A DNA stretch of 64,000 bases from Methanobrevibacter gottschalkii DSM 11977 (lineage in GTDB: Archaea > Methanobacteriota > Methanobacteria > Methanobacteriales > Methanobacteriaceae), in NCBI RefSeq assembly GCF_003814835.1, contig NZ_RKRG01000002.1, positions 522,315 to 586,314 on the forward strand, read 5' to 3'. The notes below the pieces were generated by a model that saw nothing but the letters and a program-made list of their open reading frames with translations, was not told the origin of the DNA and ran no database searches. Positions 26,392 to 36,432 of the stretch are shown in pieces. Made by a program: the position numbers and the translations under genes. Numbering within the stretch: position 1 is the stretch's first letter; each line of letters begins with the position of its first letter.

Positions 26392-29337
26392 ATGGAGTTC
26401 AATGAAAACCAAAAAAGAGTAATTGCACATGAAAAAGGTCCTCTTCTTGTTGAGGCGGGTCCGGGTTCTGGAAAAACTACTGTTATTGTTGAAAGAATTA
26501 AATATCTACTTAACAATTTAAACATTGCCCCTGAGTCTATTTTGGTCATTACTTTTACAAGAAAGGCCACTGAAAATCTGAGAAATAGATTGAACGACTA
26601 TATTTCAAAAGATGATTTGTCCAAAATGCATATTTCCACTATTCATTCCTTTTGTCTTGAATATTTAAAGTCAAAAGAGGGGTTTTTAAAGCTTTTAGAT
26701 GATGATAATTCAGAAAAAAAGGAGTTATTTATTCAAAAACATAAAAGAGCATTGGGATTTGTTGGTTCTGCAACTTTATTTGATTATCAAATTCCAGCTA
26801 TTATCGATAAATTTGGTGAATACACTTCATTTAATGTGAATACAGATAAATTAATCAATTATATTAAAGAGACAAAACCAATTTCTAAGGATTATTTGGA
26901 TTTCATTGAATCTGAAATCTATTTTTCTAAAAAGAGAATTGAAGATAATGACTTTAAGGATGATTGGTATAATGCAAGATATCTGCAAACTCCAAAGGCA
27001 TATCTTAAATACCTTGAAGTTTTAGATAACAACAGTTATGTTGATTATGATACTTTGCAGCTTAAAACTCTAAAACACTTAACAAGAGATCCGAAAACAC
27101 AATTCAATGCTGTTTTGATTGATGAGTTTCAAGACACTGACCCTTTGCAAATTAGAATTTTTGAGATTCTCTTAAAGCAAAGCGATTATTTTACAGCTGT
27201 GGGGGATGTTGATCAACATATTTACGCTTTTAGAAGTTCATTTAGAGATTATTTTAAAGACATGAAAGAAAGATTTGATGCTGAGATTATAAGTTTGGAT
27301 GTAAACTACAGGTCAACCGCCAATATAGTTCGTGTTACTGATTCATTTATCAAGCATCAGAGAAGTGATTACACCCAAAAACATCTGGTCAGTAATAATG
27401 ACAATTATGATAATGATACGTTCTTAATTGAAAGTGAAGATTCACAAGATGAAGCTAGTAAAATTTTCAACATCATCGCAGAGTTAAAAAGACTAAATAA
27501 GATAGAGGATTATGGTGAAGTTGCGGTTTTATATAGAAAACATAATACAAGGACTATTGCTAATTTAATTGAACTTTTAGATGAGAACAATATTGAATTT
27601 GTAATTCGTGGGCAAAATGATTTGGCAGATCAAAACGAAATCAGATCCATCCTTTTGTTGTTGTGGTATCTTACTAGAAACATGGATGAAGGCCATGTTT
27701 TATCTGGTGATGAATTAGATGAATTGAACCTAAAAGCATTTTGTGGAGAGTACTTTGAACCTACATTCTGGTCACTTGAAGATGAAACTAAAACATACCT
27801 TACAACTCTTCAAGATTTATTCTATGAGAATATACTAAAAGTTGAAAATGAAATTAGATCTCTTCAAGGAAAACGTCCAGTCAAATCATATAAACGTGTA
27901 AGGGTTAATGAAAGCTATGAAAACTTAATTAGGATATTTAATAAGGTAACTCCACCGGTTATTGACTTAAGACATGTTCACGAGGCAGATAGGGAATTCT
28001 TCAATAATCTTAATAATTTAAGAAAAAGAATTTTAAATAATGAATTAACAATATTGGATGTTTATTATGAATTGATATCCCTTAATTTCAATAAATTAAG
28101 TCAGGATAAAGTTAGAAATCTTTCCATGTTAACTCGAACTATTTATAATTATGAGTCTTTTATCTCACAGACTGATGTTAAGGGCCTATTTTACTTTTTA
28201 AATAGGATAATCAAAAATTATGGTTCAAATTATTCATCACAAAATGGTGTTCAGCTAATGACTGTTCATGCAGCAAAAGGATTGGAGTTTCCAGTAGCAA
28301 TTGTTGCATCACTTGAAAAAGACAAGTTTCCAATGAAAATAAAAGATCCTAAAAGAGAAAAAAGAACAATATTTATGAAAGACACTTTCTACACTCCAAA
28401 TGAGTTTTTAAAATATAAAGAAGTGACACTTGATGAGGAAAATGAACTAGACAGACAAGAAGAAGAGCGAATCATTTATGTTGCAATGACACGGGCTGCA
28501 GATTTATTAATATTATCTTGTGTTGGAAAAACTCCTGATGTGATAAATAACATCAAAAATTATCTAAAAAAACCTAATTTAAATAATGTGATAATCAATA
28601 GGCATTTTACAAATAATGATACAGAAAAACTCAAATTAAACTATTCAAGTTTTTCAACATATAATTTATGCCCATATATGTATGATTTAGTTTATAATTA
28701 TGGTTTTAAAGTTTCAAGTGAAAAAGTAACAAATTTTGGAACAGTATTCCACGAAGTAATGGAGACAGTAAACTTAAAACTTAAAGATGGTGAAAAAATA
28801 TCAAAAGAAGAACTGATTTTGATTACTCAAGATATTTATAAGTCAATGTTTGATATTAAAGAGACAGAAGATGAATTTAACATGCTGATAGATTCCATTT
28901 TAAATTATTATAACACATATTCACTTAATCAAGAAGTAGTGGAATGTGAACTTCCTTTTGAGTTAGAACATGAAAATTATATTTTAAATGGTGAAATTGA
29001 TTTAATATATAAAATTAAAGATTCTGAAATTGCAATTTTGGATTATAAAAATGCAGAGCATGATGATAATAAAATAGCCCACTATGAAAAACAGTTGTAT
29101 ATTTATGCTTCAGCTTTAAAAGAAATGACTGAATTTGATAAATATGAAATCAAAAAAGGAATAACACATTTTGTTAAAACGGATTACCGTCATGAAGTTG
29201 ATATAACAGATGAAAAGATCAATAAGCAGTTATATAAATTAAATGAAGTAGCTTTAAAAATACAAAATAACGAGTATCCTAAAAGAGAAAGCGGATTCTG
29301 TAATGTTTGTAAGTTTCAGGTTATTTGTCAAAATTAA
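26392..29337 (+). CDS. UvrD/AddA-like helicase fused to Fe-S RecB-type nuclease
   Basis: A 981-residue single-chain helicase-nuclease. The superfamily-1 motifs are GPGSGKTT at residues 23-30, VITFTRKAT, LIDEFQDTDPLQ, VGDVDQHIYAFRSS, LDVNYRST, MTVHAAKGLEFPVAIV and IYVAMTRAADLLILS. The C-terminal domain (about 745-981) is a RecB/Cas4-like nuclease with Asp870 and Asp884-Tyr-Lys886. Cysteines 760, 970, 973 and 979 match the C-x(n)-CxxC-x5-C iron-sulfur pattern of AddB and Cas4. Such enzymes unwind and degrade or process DNA ends in repair or defence. An additional AddB/RecC-type partner is not visible. The gene has its own start region after a 160-bp gap. Confidence 0.85.
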   Translation: MEFNENQKRVIAHEKGPLLVEAGPGSGKTTVIVERIKYLLNNLNIAPESILVITFTRKATENLRNRLNDYISKDDLSKMHISTIHSFCLEYLKSKEGFLKLLDDDNSEKKELFIQKHKRALGFVGSATLFDYQIPAIIDKFGEYTSFNVNTDKLINYIKETKPISKDYLDFIESEIYFSKKRIEDNDFKDDWYNARYLQTPKAYLKYLEVLDNNSYVDYDTLQLKTLKHLTRDPKTQFNAVLIDEFQDTDPLQIRIFEILLKQSDYFTAVGDVDQHIYAFRSSFRDYFKDMKERFDAEIISLDVNYRSTANIVRVTDSFIKHQRSDYTQKHLVSNNDNYDNDTFLIESEDSQDEASKIFNIIAELKRLNKIEDYGEVAVLYRKHNTRTIANLIELLDENNIEFVIRGQNDLADQNEIRSILLLLWYLTRNMDEGHVLSGDELDELNLKAFCGEYFEPTFWSLEDETKTYLTTLQDLFYENILKVENEIRSLQGKRPVKSYKRVRVNESYENLIRIFNKVTPPVIDLRHVHEADREFFNNLNNLRKRILNNELTILDVYYELISLNFNKLSQDKVRNLSMLTRTIYNYESFISQTDVKGLFYFLNRIIKNYGSNYSSQNGVQLMTVHAAKGLEFPVAIVASLEKDKFPMKIKDPKREKRTIFMKDTFYTPNEFLKYKEVTLDEENELDRQEEERIIYVAMTRAADLLILSCVGKTPDVINNIKNYLKKPNLNNVIINRHFTNNDTEKLKLNYSSFSTYNLCPYMYDLVYNYGFKVSSEKVTNFGTVFHEVMETVNLKLKDGEKISKEELILITQDIYKSMFDIKETEDEFNMLIDSILNYYNTYSLNQEVVECELPFELEHENYILNGEIDLIYKIKDSEIAILDYKNAEHDDNKIAHYEKQLYIYASALKEMTEFDKYEIKKGITHFVKTDYRHEVDITDEKINKQLYKLNEVALKIQNNEYPKRESGFCNVCKFQVICQN

Positions 29338-29489
29338 AGTATTAATAGTATGGATTTATCATTACAATTATTCAAAATGACTATAAATTTATTAAATCAC
29401 TTCAATTTTAAAATAAGCTTTTTTCAACTCTTTATTTTTAGAAATATTTAAATATATCAAGTTTCATAACTAACTTTGGTGATAATAAT

Positions 29490-29996
29490 ATGAATACCAC
29501 AAAAAACCAATCCATTGTATATGATGAAAAAACAATATTTAAAGTTAAAGAAATGATAGTGGCAGGATTAAATAAACTTAAACTGTTTAAATGCAAAAAA
29601 TCAGGGAATTTAGACTTTTACAATGATTTAAAAGAAACGTTTACTGAAATTGCATTAAATCTAAAAGAACTGAAATTGTGGAATGAATTAGATTATTTTC
29701 TTTCAATTTCACTTTATATTGAATATATTGTCTATAAAAATTCCATTGACTCCTCTTTTGGGCACTGCTCTTTTGCAATTGAGTTGTTAAATTTTTACAT
29801 TAATCTAATTAAAACTAGTTCTGATTATTATCTAAATTTAACCGAAATGTCCATAAAAGATTTTGGAATATATCAAAATGAAACAAAAACTAGATACAGG
29901 CAATATAGGCGCAAATTTCATACTGATGTTTATGTGTTAAGTGGAAATTTCACTGAAGATCAAATGTATGAAATTCATGCAAGTTTAAGGGAGTGA
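29490..29996 (+). CDS. Unknown helical protein paired with a PIN-like gene
   Basis: A 168-residue protein that looks mostly alpha-helical, with no recognised domain. It has a Lys-rich N-terminal half and a hydrophobic centre (LDYFLSISLYIEYIVY, then a further helix NFYINLIKT), and ends with an acidic helix (EDQMYEIHASLRE). GGTGATAAT directly precedes the start, and TTTAAATATAT (about 29448-29458) is a plausible TATA element. The PIN-like gene begins 4 bp after its stop, so it could be a partner or antitoxin-like protein, but this is inference only. Confidence 0.5.
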   Translation: MNTTKNQSIVYDEKTIFKVKEMIVAGLNKLKLFKCKKSGNLDFYNDLKETFTEIALNLKELKLWNELDYFLSISLYIEYIVYKNSIDSSFGHCSFAIELLNFYINLIKTSSDYYLNLTEMSIKDFGIYQNETKTRYRQYRRKFHTDVYVLSGNFTEDQMYEIHASLRE

Positions 29997-30000
29997 TTTA

Positions 30001-30666
30001 GTGTATTTCTTGGATACAAATGTGCCTATTGGATATACAATTATCCATGATAGATGGCATGAAAACTCAAAAAATTTCATTGACAATAATAAAAATTCTA
30101 TCTTCTGGTCTAATTTTGTTAAAAGTGAGTATTATAATAAATTAGATAATATACTTGATTATATTGTAAAATTTTTAAAATCAATTGTCTGTATTTTAAA
30201 AGTTAATGAAATGGATTTTTATAGTTATAATAGTTTTGAAGAGCATATATTGAACGAAACTAGATTTTGCAAACTAGATTATTTTAAAAAACAAAAGATT
30301 TTGGAAAATTTTTGGAATGAATATGACTTTATTGTTGGTATTTCCACTAAGCTATATGATTGTTTTTATAATTATGCTTTTGATTTTGTAAATAATTATA
30401 ATAATAGAGATTTAAGATTAAATGAAATCATGAGATTGCATGACTGTGGTTTAGATAACTATTTAAAATACTATGATTATGCTTTAAAATTATATAAAAA
30501 TGGAATTCACCCTCCTGATTGTAAAATTATCATTGATGCACATGACTGTGGTTTAACTCATGATGATTTAAAATTCATTTCAAATGATAATAAATTAATT
30601 GATGCTTTATCTAAAATAGATACTTCTAATTTAAGAATTATTGAGTTTGGATTATGTAATTCATGA
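30001..30666 (+). CDS. PIN-domain-like protein
   Basis: A 221-residue protein read from a GTG codon, with GGGAGTGA just upstream overlapping the previous stop. The N-terminus YFLDTNVPIGY has the first PIN acidic motif (LDTN). A Glu in NFVKSEYYN fits the second position, and DCKIIIDAHDCG followed by FISNDNKLIDAL near the C-terminus fits the D...D/SND end of PIN nucleases. The middle is longer than in VapC toxins (usual length about 130-150), so it resembles larger PIN-like RNases. It is tightly linked to the unknown upstream gene. Nuclease activity is inferred from the acidic pattern. Confidence 0.6.
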   Translation: MYFLDTNVPIGYTIIHDRWHENSKNFIDNNKNSIFWSNFVKSEYYNKLDNILDYIVKFLKSIVCILKVNEMDFYSYNSFEEHILNETRFCKLDYFKKQKILENFWNEYDFIVGISTKLYDCFYNYAFDFVNNYNNRDLRLNEIMRLHDCGLDNYLKYYDYALKLYKNGIHPPDCKIIIDAHDCGLTHDDLKFISNDNKLIDALSKIDTSNLRIIEFGLCNS

Positions 30667-30754
30667 CCAAAAATTTTATTAATTACATTATACCAATGAT
30701 TTATACATACTATTAATAAATTGTGTATACTTTGGTATTTATGGAAGTGATAAA

Positions 30755-31762
30755 ATGTCAGTAAAGGAATTATTAAAGGAATGTGGTTTTTTATATTTCA
30801 AGGAAGACTATAAAAATTTACTTATAAAATGTGAAGAAGTGTTAAAAATAGATGAAAAAAATCCCATTGCCTTAAACTATAAAGCAATTGCTTTTTACTA
30901 CTTTGATATGGATGATATAGCTTTAAAAATACTAAATGATACTCAAAAACTATATCCTAAAAACTACTACACACTAAGCATTAAATCATTAGTATATATT
31001 GCATTAAAAGAATACAGAAAAGCTCTTGATTGTTGTAATGAAGGTTTAAAAATTAAAAATTTCGATTTGCTTGAAATAAATAAAATTAAAGCATTAATTT
31101 ATCTAGATAAAATTGATGATGCATACAATTTCTATAATACTATTGAATGTCCTAACTTTAAATTCGAAGAAATATTGATAGAATGTGAAAAGTACAGTGA
31201 AGCTTTAAATTCTTACAATAGCAAGTTAAAAGAAAATTCACAAGATTTGGAGTTAATTGATAATGTCAAAACATTAATGGTGAAATATGACCTAAATGTC
31301 AAGCCAAACTGGGATGAAGAGTTTTATATTTCATGGATATATCACATCAAACATAATGACAACAAAAATTGTCCTAAATGTGGATCTAAATTAATTCCAA
31401 TTGTTTATGGTTATCCACTTGAAGAGGCATTAAAACAAGAAAAAAACGGTGAAATAATACTTGGAGGATGTTGCATCAATGATGAAATGGGTAACCTCCA
31501 TTGTCCAAATTGTAAAAATGATTTTTACATAGATGCACTGCATATTGATGCAAAAGGCCCATTATATGATTATATTGTCTTAAAAATCAATAATCTGGAT
31601 GAATTGTTATTCGATGAGATATGCTGTTCCATTTACAAAATAAGAGAGGATATTGAATACTTTGATGATGATGAGTTTAAAGCGTTCATAAATCATTTAA
31701 TATCGATTGGCTACCTATATGAGCCTGTTAAAGGTTATATTAAGCTGGTTGATATTCATTAA
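30755..31762 (+). CDS. TPR-repeat protein with zinc-ribbon domain
   Basis: A 335-residue protein. Residues about 1-155 form TPR-like helical repeats (ALNYKAIAFYYFDMDDIALKIL, then a KSLVYIALKEYRKALDCCNEGL unit). A zinc-binding module follows with CPKCGSKLIP near 206, CC near 240 and CPNCKNDFY near 251. The C-terminal part is acidic and helical. TPRs mediate protein binding and the zinc module may bind protein or nucleic acid. It lies between the PIN-like gene and an XPD/DinG helicase, but gaps of about 90 and 160 bp leave operon membership open. Confidence 0.65.
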   Translation: MSVKELLKECGFLYFKEDYKNLLIKCEEVLKIDEKNPIALNYKAIAFYYFDMDDIALKILNDTQKLYPKNYYTLSIKSLVYIALKEYRKALDCCNEGLKIKNFDLLEINKIKALIYLDKIDDAYNFYNTIECPNFKFEEILIECEKYSEALNSYNSKLKENSQDLELIDNVKTLMVKYDLNVKPNWDEEFYISWIYHIKHNDNKNCPKCGSKLIPIVYGYPLEEALKQEKNGEIILGGCCINDEMGNLHCPNCKNDFYIDALHIDAKGPLYDYIVLKINNLDELLFDEICCSIYKIREDIEYFDDDEFKAFINHLISIGYLYEPVKGYIKLVDIH

Positions 31763-31926
31763 ATATGATTTATTCAAATACACGGCTTATCCTTAAATAG
31801 CCATATTTCCAATTGCATGCTACAGAAAATCAGCTAAATGCATGATGCGATTGAATTCATCAATATTACTTTTCAAATGCTCTTGGATTAATTGATTTAA
31901 TTATTAGATTTAAATACCTAACTATA

Positions 31927-33822
31927 ATGATGGACTGGCAATATAGTGATTACTCAAAAATTAACCCTAATGCAAAAAAGCATTTTCCCTTTGACAATCC
32001 TCGTGATAATCAATTAGAAACTGTTTCTGAGATTGCTGATGCTATTAATCATGGTTATAAATATATTGTACTTGAAGCCGGAACTGGTACGGGCAAATCA
32101 GCAATTGCAGCTACACTATCCAATATGTCAGACTCATCATACATTTTAACCATCACCAAACAACTCCAGGACCAGTATTTAAGAGATTTTAAAGATTTCA
32201 AAGTAGTTAAAGGAAGATCAAACTTCAGATGTCAAAATTATATTAATAAATCTTGCAGTGAAGGCAAATGCCTTACTGAAGGTTTTGAATGCAGATTCTC
32301 TTTGAAAAATAGGGAAAATGAAATTAGGAAGGACAATACCTGCCCGTATTATTATCAGAAATATTTGGCTTTACATGCAAAAACTGTTGTTTCTAATTAT
32401 TATTACATGTTTTTGGAGCTTAATTATGTTAAGGACTTTCAAAAAAGGGATTTATTAATTTTTGATGAAGCCCATAACTTAGAGTCGACTTTAATGGATG
32501 AGTTAACCCTAGAATTTTCTAAAAGTGATCTTGAAGAATACCTTGATTATAATTTAAGATGTGAAAAGATTGAAGAATTAAACAGTAATAATTATTTAAA
32601 TTGGATTGAATTTATCAATGAGATTAAGGAAGGTTACTTGGAGGAGCTGAATAAACTTGAAAGATTAGACAAATTGGAACTTGCTGAGAAAATAGCTTTC
32701 ATCAAACATCAAATTAACGATTGCAGCCGTTTTATTGAACATTTAACTCATGATCCGAAAATTTGGATTTTTGATTGGGATGATGATTATCAAACAGCCC
32801 AATTTAAACCTCTAAAAGTTGATAATTATGCTAAAAATACATTGTTTGATTATGCTGATGTTTGTATATTCATGAGTGCAACAATCCTTGACTGGAAATT
32901 GTTTTCTAAATGGTTAGGAATACCGGAAGATGAAATATATGCAATAAGACATAAAAGTCCATTCGATATTAATAATAATCCAATAACTGCATATGATGAA
33001 TATAATTTATCAAGGAAATTCATTAAAGTTAATGCGCAAAAAAGCATTGGTTCAATAAATGAGATCTTAGATAAACATAAAAATGAAAAAGGAATAATTC
33101 ATACAGTAAGCGGAAAATGCAGAGATTTTTTAATTGACAATATTGCCGATGAAAGATTGATTGCTCATGACAGACATAACAGATCAGAAATGCTTGAGGA
33201 ATTCATCTCCTCAGATGAACCGTTAGTTTTGATTTCACCATCTATGAGTGAAGGTGTTGATCTTCCGGGGGATTTATGTCGTTTTCAAGTAATATACAAG
33301 TTACCATTTCCAGACTGGGGTGATAAGCAGATAAATCAAAGAGCAGGTATTGATAGGGAATGGTATGATTATAGAACATGCCTCAACCTTGTTCAAACAC
33401 ACGGGCGGGGTGTGAGATACGATGGGGATTACTGCCATACTTACGTTATTGACAGCCGTTTTAGATCATATATCCGAGAAGCGTTTCCATCTAAATTTTT
33501 ACCGGATACATTTAAAGAGTCAATTGAAGGCAGGGAGTTTGATTTAAAAGAAAAGAAAAGGTTAATGGAAATTGGTGATTTTCATATTGAAAATAATGAT
33601 TATGAATCTGCAATTATATTCTTTAAGGAGTTGTTGAATAATGAATTATTCAAAAATGATATATATCCCTACCTTAAATTATCAAATCTTTATCATGAAA
33701 CTGGGTTGTTTGAATGCGAGGTTCAAGTTATCATGCGATTTTTAAGTTCTGGTGCTGAATATAATCACTTTGAAAAACGACTAAAGGAGCTTGCAGATAT
33801 GGGTTATTTTGATTTTAATTAA
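31927..33822 (+). CDS. XPD/DinG-type Fe-S DNA helicase with TPR-like tail
   Basis: A 631-residue superfamily-2 helicase of the XPD/Rad3/DinG group. Walker A is AGTGTGKS at 51-58 and DEAH is at 180-183. A cysteine cluster at 102, 110, 115, 122 and 139 fits the Fe-S domain inserted between motifs I and II. Late motifs include LISPSMSEGVDLPG and QTHGRGVRYDGDYCHTYVID. Residues about 540-631 are extra and look like TPR-type helices (MEIGDFHIENNDYESAIIFFKELL), unusual for this family. It likely unwinds 5'-to-3' in repair or related processes. ATG 31927 or 31930 could start it; no clear ribosome-binding site is seen. Confidence 0.82.
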   Translation: MMDWQYSDYSKINPNAKKHFPFDNPRDNQLETVSEIADAINHGYKYIVLEAGTGTGKSAIAATLSNMSDSSYILTITKQLQDQYLRDFKDFKVVKGRSNFRCQNYINKSCSEGKCLTEGFECRFSLKNRENEIRKDNTCPYYYQKYLALHAKTVVSNYYYMFLELNYVKDFQKRDLLIFDEAHNLESTLMDELTLEFSKSDLEEYLDYNLRCEKIEELNSNNYLNWIEFINEIKEGYLEELNKLERLDKLELAEKIAFIKHQINDCSRFIEHLTHDPKIWIFDWDDDYQTAQFKPLKVDNYAKNTLFDYADVCIFMSATILDWKLFSKWLGIPEDEIYAIRHKSPFDINNNPITAYDEYNLSRKFIKVNAQKSIGSINEILDKHKNEKGIIHTVSGKCRDFLIDNIADERLIAHDRHNRSEMLEEFISSDEPLVLISPSMSEGVDLPGDLCRFQVIYKLPFPDWGDKQINQRAGIDREWYDYRTCLNLVQTHGRGVRYDGDYCHTYVIDSRFRSYIREAFPSKFLPDTFKESIEGREFDLKEKKRLMEIGDFHIENNDYESAIIFFKELLNNELFKNDIYPYLKLSNLYHETGLFECEVQVIMRFLSSGAEYNHFEKRLKELADMGYFDFN

Positions 33823-33923
33823 AATATTTCCAGAATAAAAATCTTAGAATGTTATTTAACACAACTTATATTAACTTTTTAGACATATAATTATATTATT
33901 AAAAAATAAATAGGTATTTTTCT

Positions 33924-35375
33924 ATGTTGGAGTGGAATATTTGTAAAAATTGTGGTGCAATTCTGGATAATTCTCAAAATACTTGCCTGAATTGCCAAGG
34001 GGATGTTGAAAAAGTAAACATTGATTATTTAAAAAAATATTTGGATAATTTAAACTTTGTTGTTAAAACGCTGAACATCTTCACCCCATATTGTACGTTA
34101 ACAAAAGATATGGGCAATATTGCTTTGGAAAGTCTGATAATGGATGATTTATTTAAGTATTTCTCATATCTTGGCCTTGGAGATAACGAAATTACTGACA
34201 ATGAGGTTGAATTTATCAATTCACTTCTCGATACCAATTTTTCAAAAGAAGACATTCAAACCCTAACAGATGCCGAACTTGACAAATCACTTCCAGCATC
34301 ATTTAAATGCCTGCAGGAAATAGACGAATATGGTCAAAACTTTGATATGTATCAGTTAAACTCCTGCAGCGAATTATTCAACTGTTTTAAATTATTCGGA
34401 AAATTTTTTATCACTGCTGACAATGAACTTGATGGCGATGTCCTGAAGATATATTCACAATACATCAATTATCTGGAAAGTTCTCTTAAAAGTAAAAACA
34501 CTGCTCTAAAACCGATTGATCATCTGAATTATAAACCATCAAAAAAGGAAGAAACACATTCACTTGATGAATATTTAAATGAATTAAATAAACTTGTCGG
34601 TCTTGAAAAAGTCAAAAAAGACGTTAATTCACTTATTAATCTTGTACAGATTAGAAAACTAAGAGAAAAAAGAGGCATAAAGCAGCCTCCAATGAGCCTT
34701 CATTTAGTTTTCTCAGGCAATCCCGGAACTGGCAAAACTACAGTTGCAAGATTGCTATCGAAAATTTATCATGAAATTGGGTTGTTATCAGAAGGGCATT
34801 TAATTGAAACTGACAGATCGGGTCTTGTTGGCGGTTATGTTGGTCAAACTGCAATCAAGACCCAGGAAGTAATACAATCTGCCCTCGGTGGAATATTGTT
34901 TATTGATGAAGCATATTCACTGACATCCAAAAGTGAAAATGACTATGGTCTGGAAGCTGTTGACACATTACTTAAGGCAATGGAGGATCATCGGGACAAT
35001 CTGATTGTTATTGTTGCCGGTTATCCTGCATTAATGGAAAAATTTTTATACTCAAATCCAGGTTTGGAGTCAAGGTTTAATAAGTTCATATACTTTGAAG
35101 ATTATAATGAGGAGGAATTATATAATATATTCTGGTTAATGTGTGAGGAGTCAAATCTCACATTGGATGAGGCGGGAGATAATTATATAAAAGAATATTT
35201 CAAAAGAATATATGACAACAGGTCAAATAATTTTGCTAATGGAAGAGCTGTTAGGAATCTGTTTGAAGAAGTAATAACTAATCAGGCAAACCGTTTAGCT
35301 CCAAAAAAAGAAATAAGTGATGTGGAATTGAATACATTAACATACCAGGATTTTTTAGTTGATGAAAATGAGTGA
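33924..35375 (+). CDS. CbxX/CfqX-type AAA+ ATPase with N-terminal zinc ribbon
   Basis: A 483-residue protein. The first 25 residues form a zinc ribbon (Cys7, Cys10, Cys21, Cys24). A variable helical segment to about 205 precedes an AAA+ module of the CbxX/CfqX (EccA-like) family. This contains Walker A GNPGTGKT at 265-272, DRSGLVGGYVGQTAIKT, ILFIDEAYSL as Walker B, VIVAGYPALMEKFL and NPGLESRFNKFIYFEDY with the arginine finger region. Relatives remodel Rubisco or serve type VII secretion in bacteria, and the archaeal targets are unknown. The next gene overlaps its end, suggesting a unit with the zinc-ribbon membrane protein. Confidence 0.8.
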   Translation: MLEWNICKNCGAILDNSQNTCLNCQGDVEKVNIDYLKKYLDNLNFVVKTLNIFTPYCTLTKDMGNIALESLIMDDLFKYFSYLGLGDNEITDNEVEFINSLLDTNFSKEDIQTLTDAELDKSLPASFKCLQEIDEYGQNFDMYQLNSCSELFNCFKLFGKFFITADNELDGDVLKIYSQYINYLESSLKSKNTALKPIDHLNYKPSKKEETHSLDEYLNELNKLVGLEKVKKDVNSLINLVQIRKLREKRGIKQPPMSLHLVFSGNPGTGKTTVARLLSKIYHEIGLLSEGHLIETDRSGLVGGYVGQTAIKTQEVIQSALGGILFIDEAYSLTSKSENDYGLEAVDTLLKAMEDHRDNLIVIVAGYPALMEKFLYSNPGLESRFNKFIYFEDYNEEELYNIFWLMCEESNLTLDEAGDNYIKEYFKRIYDNRSNNFANGRAVRNLFEEVITNQANRLAPKKEISDVELNTLTYQDFLVDENE

Positions 35376-36426
35376 GAAAATCTGTAGTAACTGTGGAAAT
35401 AAAGTGGATGGCAGTGCAAACTTCTGTCCAAAGTGCAAATCACAATCATTTAGAAATATTAATGAGGTTGCAAAACCTAAAAGTGGTGTTGTTCATAAGT
35501 TATTTTATAAATATCAGGGAGGTTACTTTGCAGTATCCAAGTCAAAGATAGCTGCAATCACTACATTTATTTTATTTGCTTCATTAGGCTTTGAATCCCC
35601 AAACCTAATCATATCCTCAGTGATAATTGCATTTTTGGTTTATATTATAGGATTTGCTATAAGAAGGATCAATATTATTAACCAAAATTCAAAAATGTTT
35701 TTTAGGAATAATAATTTAGGTTTAATCACCGATCTGATGCATCTGTTTGCTTTTTGGCAGGACAGGGAAACCGGTAAATTTGCATTGTCAAAAACAAAAC
35801 TAATTTCCATTTTAATATTTTTTGTTTTTGCAACATCCGGACTTTCACTGCCTAATGCTACACCTATTTTAGCAGCAGTATTTGGTTTGATATTTGCCCT
35901 GCCTGTATTTGTAGTCGGATATGGAATTCACAGACTTACAACTTCAAGACCTGTTAAAAAGATAGTCAAACAAGCTGAACCAGATACCGGAAAAAAACAT
36001 GATGATGCCAGCAATGCAAAAAAAGACATTCATATACATGAATTTGACAAGTATAGGGCAAAATTAAATGAATTAAAAGTAAGGTATGAGATTAAGGAAA
36101 AAAATGCCCGTAATCTGATTGCAAAACGTTTTACTCCGCCCCAATTGACTTATGATAAGTTTATTGCATCTGTTGACAAGTCCACTATGATGTTTAACAG
36201 TCATGCTGAGGTAATTTCAAATATTCTTGATTTGGCTTCCCAGGACAGCAAGAAGATTGATGATGAACTCAATGACCGATTCGATATTCTGGAAGCTCTT
36301 GTTGAGAAAATTGATGAGTTGATTGATGAGCTAGTATTAAGCTTAAACGATGATGAAAAAGAGGGAAATCCCTCAAATCTATTAAATGACTTAGATGATT
36401 TAATTGATTCTGTAAAAAATTACTGA
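35362..36426 (+). CDS. Zinc-ribbon membrane protein with coiled-coil tail
   Basis: A protein of about 354 residues whose start overlaps the AAA+ gene; ATG 35362 or 35368 could be used. It begins with a zinc ribbon (KICSNCGNKV ... NFCPKCKSQ). Two pairs of membrane helices follow, each after a similar soluble segment (GGYFAVSKSKIAAITTFILFA and RETGKFALSKTKLISILIF), pointing to an internal duplication. The C-terminal third (from about residue 235) is charged and helical, probably coiled coil, ending in acidic repeats. It may be a membrane partner of the upstream ATPase. No named family is recognised beyond the zinc ribbon. Confidence 0.62.
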   Translation: MKMSEKICSNCGNKVDGSANFCPKCKSQSFRNINEVAKPKSGVVHKLFYKYQGGYFAVSKSKIAAITTFILFASLGFESPNLIISSVIIAFLVYIIGFAIRRINIINQNSKMFFRNNNLGLITDLMHLFAFWQDRETGKFALSKTKLISILIFFVFATSGLSLPNATPILAAVFGLIFALPVFVVGYGIHRLTTSRPVKKIVKQAEPDTGKKHDDASNAKKDIHIHEFDKYRAKLNELKVRYEIKEKNARNLIAKRFTPPQLTYDKFIASVDKSTMMFNSHAEVISNILDLASQDSKKIDDELNDRFDILEALVEKIDELIDELVLSLNDDEKEGNPSNLLNDLDDLIDSVKNY

Positions 36427-36432
36427 TGATTT

